Positions 13,752 to 16,059 of a stretch of DNA of 16,059 bases are shown piece after piece. How positions within the stretch are numbered: the first letter of the stretch is position 1; each line of letters begins with the position of its first letter. Under the pieces are notes generated by a model. It was not told the origin of the DNA. It was given only the letters and a program-made list of their open reading frames with translations, and ran no database searches. Location: positions 1 to 16,059 of the forward strand of contig JALHLL010000053.1 in assembly GCA_022844575.1 (NCBI GenBank). Reading direction: 5' to 3'. Origin of the DNA: a bacterium. Its GTDB lineage: Bacteria; Bacteroidota; Ignavibacteria; Kapaibacteriales; UBA961. The translations under genes were made by a program, and so were the position numbers.

Positions 13752-15170
13752 ATGAAAAATACAGTACTACCAATTCTGTTAAGTATTTTGCTTTTTACTT
13801 CAACTCGCTCTTATGCGCAGCGAATAGCAGCAGGTGGACGACACTCTCTTGCCATTTGTACTGATGGCACAGTACAATCCTGGGGCTATAATGGTTTTGG
13901 TCAGCTGGGAAATGGGAATACCTCTGAGCAACATTCCGGAATGCAAGTTATTGGACTTAACGGAATAATCAAGGTAGCAGGAGGTCTATTCCACTCTTTG
14001 TTTATAAAAAATGATGGGACGGTCTGGGCTTGTGGAAGAAACCCTTTAGGTAATCTCGGTGACGGAACAAATACCGATAGAACTATTCCAGTTCAGGTAT
14101 TGGGGCTAACAAACATTATACAAGCAGCAGGTGGCGGAGAACATTCACTTTTCTTAAAAAACGATGGAACGGTTTGGGCTTGCGGTAATAATACATCAGG
14201 CCAATTGGGCGATGGGACGGTAGTAAGTAAAAATATGCCCGTACAAGTAAGCGGTTTATCAGAAATTATCCAAGTTGCAGCGGGAGCAGAGTTTTCTCTC
14301 TTTTTGAAAAAGGATGGCACGGTTTGGGCTTGCGGACATAATGGTTATGGACAGTTCGGCAATACAACGAATTTATCAAAGAGAATGCCTGTTCGGATAG
14401 ACAATTTGTCGGATGTAGTACAGTTATCCGCAGGTGAATGGCATTCATTGTTTGTAAAAAAAGATGGATCGGTACTTTCATGTGGTAGAAACCAGTACGG
14501 TCAATTGGGTGACGGAACAACGACTGATAAAAATACAGCAAACTCGATAGCAACTTTGTCAGGCGTAATTCAAGCAGAAGCCGGCGGTATTCATTCTGTT
14601 TTTCTAAAAAACGACGGAACAGTTTGGTCGACCGGTTTGAATAGTGGAGGTAATAATGATGGTCAATTAGGTGATGGAACTACAGTTGACAAGCATACAC
14701 CTGTTCAGGTTATCTCAACATGGGGCAACGGAAGGATCGTAAGAGCAGAAGCAACCAGGGAACATTCGCTCTTTCTTACATCTGATGGATCTTTATGGGC
14801 TGCAGGCAGAAACAATTACGGTCAACTTGGATATGGGGCTTTTAGTACGTCTAATTCAAACACTCCTGTAATATCAAGCAAAGTTTGTAACGCGCTTACG
14901 ACGTCGCTCAATGAAATTATGATCAGCGAAGAAGGGCTACGAATATTCCCTAACCCGAGCGAAGGGGTATATATAATTGATACTGAGAAAGAAATTTCGC
15001 TTATCGAAGTATTTAACATATCTGGTGAACCACAAGGTACATTTTCAAACATTCGAATACATAATCACTATGAAATTAATTTATCTGACTATTCAGGAGG
15101 CGTATATTTATTAAGAATCACCGACTCGGATAACCGAATTCTTACAAGGAAGATAAAGAAGTCGGAATGA
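13752..15170 (+). CDS. Secreted RCC1-repeat protein with T9SS sorting domain
   Basis: A 472-residue exported protein. A signal peptide (about 1-22, ending SYAQ) precedes about seven RCC1-type blades (about 23-380), each with a core like HSLFLKNDGTVWACGNNTSG followed by QLGDGT and a PVQV.GL.. strand. This is a seven-bladed beta-propeller. The last ~75 residues (from about 398) are a type A T9SS C-terminal domain: FPNPSEG, a strand IEVFNISGE, and a terminal YSGGVYLLRI ... RKIKK. It should therefore cross the outer membrane by the type IX system and be released or attached to the surface. The family generally mediates binding and not catalysis. AAAGG 11-12 nt upstream may serve as Shine-Dalgarno. 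It lies between the sigma remnant and the intact sigma gene. Confidence 0.92.
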   Translation: MKNTVLPILLSILLFTSTRSYAQRIAAGGRHSLAICTDGTVQSWGYNGFGQLGNGNTSEQHSGMQVIGLNGIIKVAGGLFHSLFIKNDGTVWACGRNPLGNLGDGTNTDRTIPVQVLGLTNIIQAAGGGEHSLFLKNDGTVWACGNNTSGQLGDGTVVSKNMPVQVSGLSEIIQVAAGAEFSLFLKKDGTVWACGHNGYGQFGNTTNLSKRMPVRIDNLSDVVQLSAGEWHSLFVKKDGSVLSCGRNQYGQLGDGTTTDKNTANSIATLSGVIQAEAGGIHSVFLKNDGTVWSTGLNSGGNNDGQLGDGTTVDKHTPVQVISTWGNGRIVRAEATREHSLFLTSDGSLWAAGRNNYGQLGYGAFSTSNSNTPVISSKVCNALTTSLNEIMISEEGLRIFPNPSEGVYIIDTEKEISLIEVFNISGEPQGTFSNIRIHNHYEINLSDYSGGVYLLRITDSDNRILTRKIKKSE

Positions 15171-15355
15171 AGTTGTCGAGTCAAAAAAAACTGTTTTCTT
15201 ATAAAGAATCTCTATACCTAACTTTATTCGGCAAAAGGATATTTTCTAAGCAGTTCATTATCCCTTCACCACCGTCTGCCATAAACAACGATTACAAGCA
15301 ATGGAGTAGTGCTCATTCGGTAGGGAGCAATAGTAGTATTCATTCGAATACCCGA

Positions 15356-15441
15356 TTGTAACTCTTTAGCTCTGTCCGTGCTTTTTATTACCTCGTAGGG
15401 GGTAAAGTTACCCTGTACGCCAGGGGATCATACTTTCTTCA
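15356..15441 (+). promoter_or_regulatory. Sigma gene leader with conserved box and two overlapping hairpins
   Basis: The 40-nt box 15356-15395 is conserved in the decayed copy and begins TTGTAACTCTTTAGC. It contains TAGCTCTG, one base from TAnnTTTG. Between it and the ATG, 15396-15428 is present only in the intact copy, where the remnant has 11 unrelated bases. It can form GGGTAA/TTACCC (15400-15413) or CCCTG/CAGGG (15411-15425), which share CCC and exclude each other. Upstream, 15171-15355 shows nothing recognisable. Confidence 0.4.
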
Positions 15442-15969
15442 ATGAACAAGACAATTTTTGCCGAGATATATGCAGAGTATAGCAAACGTGTATTCAATAC
15501 CGCTTTGCACTACGTTCATAATACACACGATGCTGAGGAAATCACCCAAGATGTCTTCATTACAGTCTACGAATCATACCATACCTTTAACCGACAATCC
15601 TCTCTCTCAACGTGGATCTACAGAATTGCTATAAACAAATCCTTAGATTTTCTCAATGCAAAGAAAAGAAAAAAACGCTTTGGTCTCATAATCGGTTTAT
15701 TTACTAATGATGAAGATAATGAGATTCCCCATAGCTTCGATCATCCGGGTGTATCTCTAGAACAGAAAGAAGCAACGGAAAGAATCTTTTTATGTATCAA
15801 TGAGTTGCCTGACAATCAGAAAACCGCTCTTATACTCAACAAGATTGAACAACAAAGTCAGTCACAGATTGCTGAGATTATGGGACTAAGCGCAAAAGCC
15901 GTCGAATCACTGATACAGAGAGCAAAGATCAATCTTGAAAAAAAGCTAAACCGAAACGAAGGATTATGA
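15442..15969 (+). CDS. ECF-type RNA polymerase sigma factor
   Basis: A 175-residue sigma-70 family factor with only regions 2 and 4, as in extracytoplasmic-function (ECF) sigmas. Region 2 (about residues 5-78) shows the typical AEEITQDVFITVYESYHTF and STWIYRIAINKSLDFL motifs, then a basic KKRKKR stretch. Region 4 (about 115-170) shows LPDNQKTALILNKIE, a helix-turn-helix QSQIAEIMGLSAKAVESLIQRAK and a basic end. It directs RNA polymerase to a specific regulon. The next gene, 37 nt downstream, probably encodes its membrane partner. The neighbouring T9SS-exported RCC1 protein may belong to the regulon or the signal, which is inference. A broken copy of the gene's 5' end lies about 2 kb upstream. 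Confidence 0.93.
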   Translation: MNKTIFAEIYAEYSKRVFNTALHYVHNTHDAEEITQDVFITVYESYHTFNRQSSLSTWIYRIAINKSLDFLNAKKRKKRFGLIIGLFTNDEDNEIPHSFDHPGVSLEQKEATERIFLCINELPDNQKTALILNKIEQQSQSQIAEIMGLSAKAVESLIQRAKINLEKKLNRNEGL

Positions 15970-16006
15970 ACAGAACATCGTCTAACAATTAAGAAAGGAA
16001 AATATT

Positions 16007-16059
16007 ATGTACGATACGGATCATATTTTGAGTAAAATTGAAATTGTGGAACCCTCTCC
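16007..16059 (+). CDS. Start of a probable sigma partner (anti-sigma-like) gene, cut by window end
   Basis: ATG at 16007 follows AAGAAAGGA, a Shine-Dalgarno-like site, and opens a frame beginning MYDTDHILSKIEIVEPS that runs off the window. Short membrane proteins with a similar KIExVEPSPxL... start often follow ECF sigma genes in Bacteroidota and are thought to regulate them. Only 17 residues are visible, so the identity rests on context and a short similarity. Confidence 0.5.
   Translation, partial: MYDTDHILSKIEIVEPS

Noticed and set aside
15167..15361. 64-codon frame overlapping the RCC1 stop
   Set aside because: It has no homology or start signal that I can see, its composition is chance-like, and it runs into the conserved sigma leader box.

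Overview
The window looks like one end of an assembled contig from an AT-rich Gram-negative bacterium of the FCB group (Bacteroidota, or a relative such as Ignavibacteria or Kapabacteria). Three things point there. A secreted RCC1-repeat protein ends in a type IX secretion (T9SS) sorting domain. Several promoters match the Bacteroidota form, TTTG then 17-23 nt then TAnnTTTG. Most starts lack a Shine-Dalgarno sequence. The phylum is not settled: a LytR-CpsA-Psr (LCP) protein is less usual in classical Bacteroidetes. Bases 1-15 are Illumina adapter, not genome.

Layout. 16-1310 (+): the C-terminal part of an unrecognised protein, then a DUF1287 secreted protein, each followed by a near-identical palindromic terminator. 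1347-6847 (-): feoA, feoB, two paralogous beta-propeller lipoproteins and a pirin, tightly spaced, with a Bacteroidota-type promoter before feoA and a bidirectional terminator after the pirin. 7005-8891 (-): six-domain ribosomal protein S1. 9320-11494 (+): a small TM2-like membrane protein, tRNA-Glu(UUC) and an LCP-family protein. 11495-13035 (+): a long leader with an intrinsic terminator and an MFS transporter. 13036-16059 (+): a decayed copy of an ECF sigma gene, an RCC1/T9SS secreted protein, the intact ECF sigma gene and the start of a probable sigma partner gene.

How the genes may work together. FeoA and FeoB form a ferrous iron uptake system. The two lipoproteins and the pirin may share its transcript. 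The lipoprotein pair arose by a tandem duplication that carried along the last ~20 codons of feoB, which survive as a fossil between them. The MFS gene is probably controlled by transcription attenuation: a terminator sits just before its Shine-Dalgarno, an upstream segment can form a competing antiterminator, and a 44-codon ORF stops inside that antiterminator arm. This arrangement resembles drug-inducible, ribosome-mediated attenuators and is the best candidate here for an undescribed regulatory system. The ECF sigma and its partner may form a signalling unit, with the RCC1 surface protein as neighbour or target.

All calls come from reading the sequence. No database or folding search was run, and residue positions are approximate.
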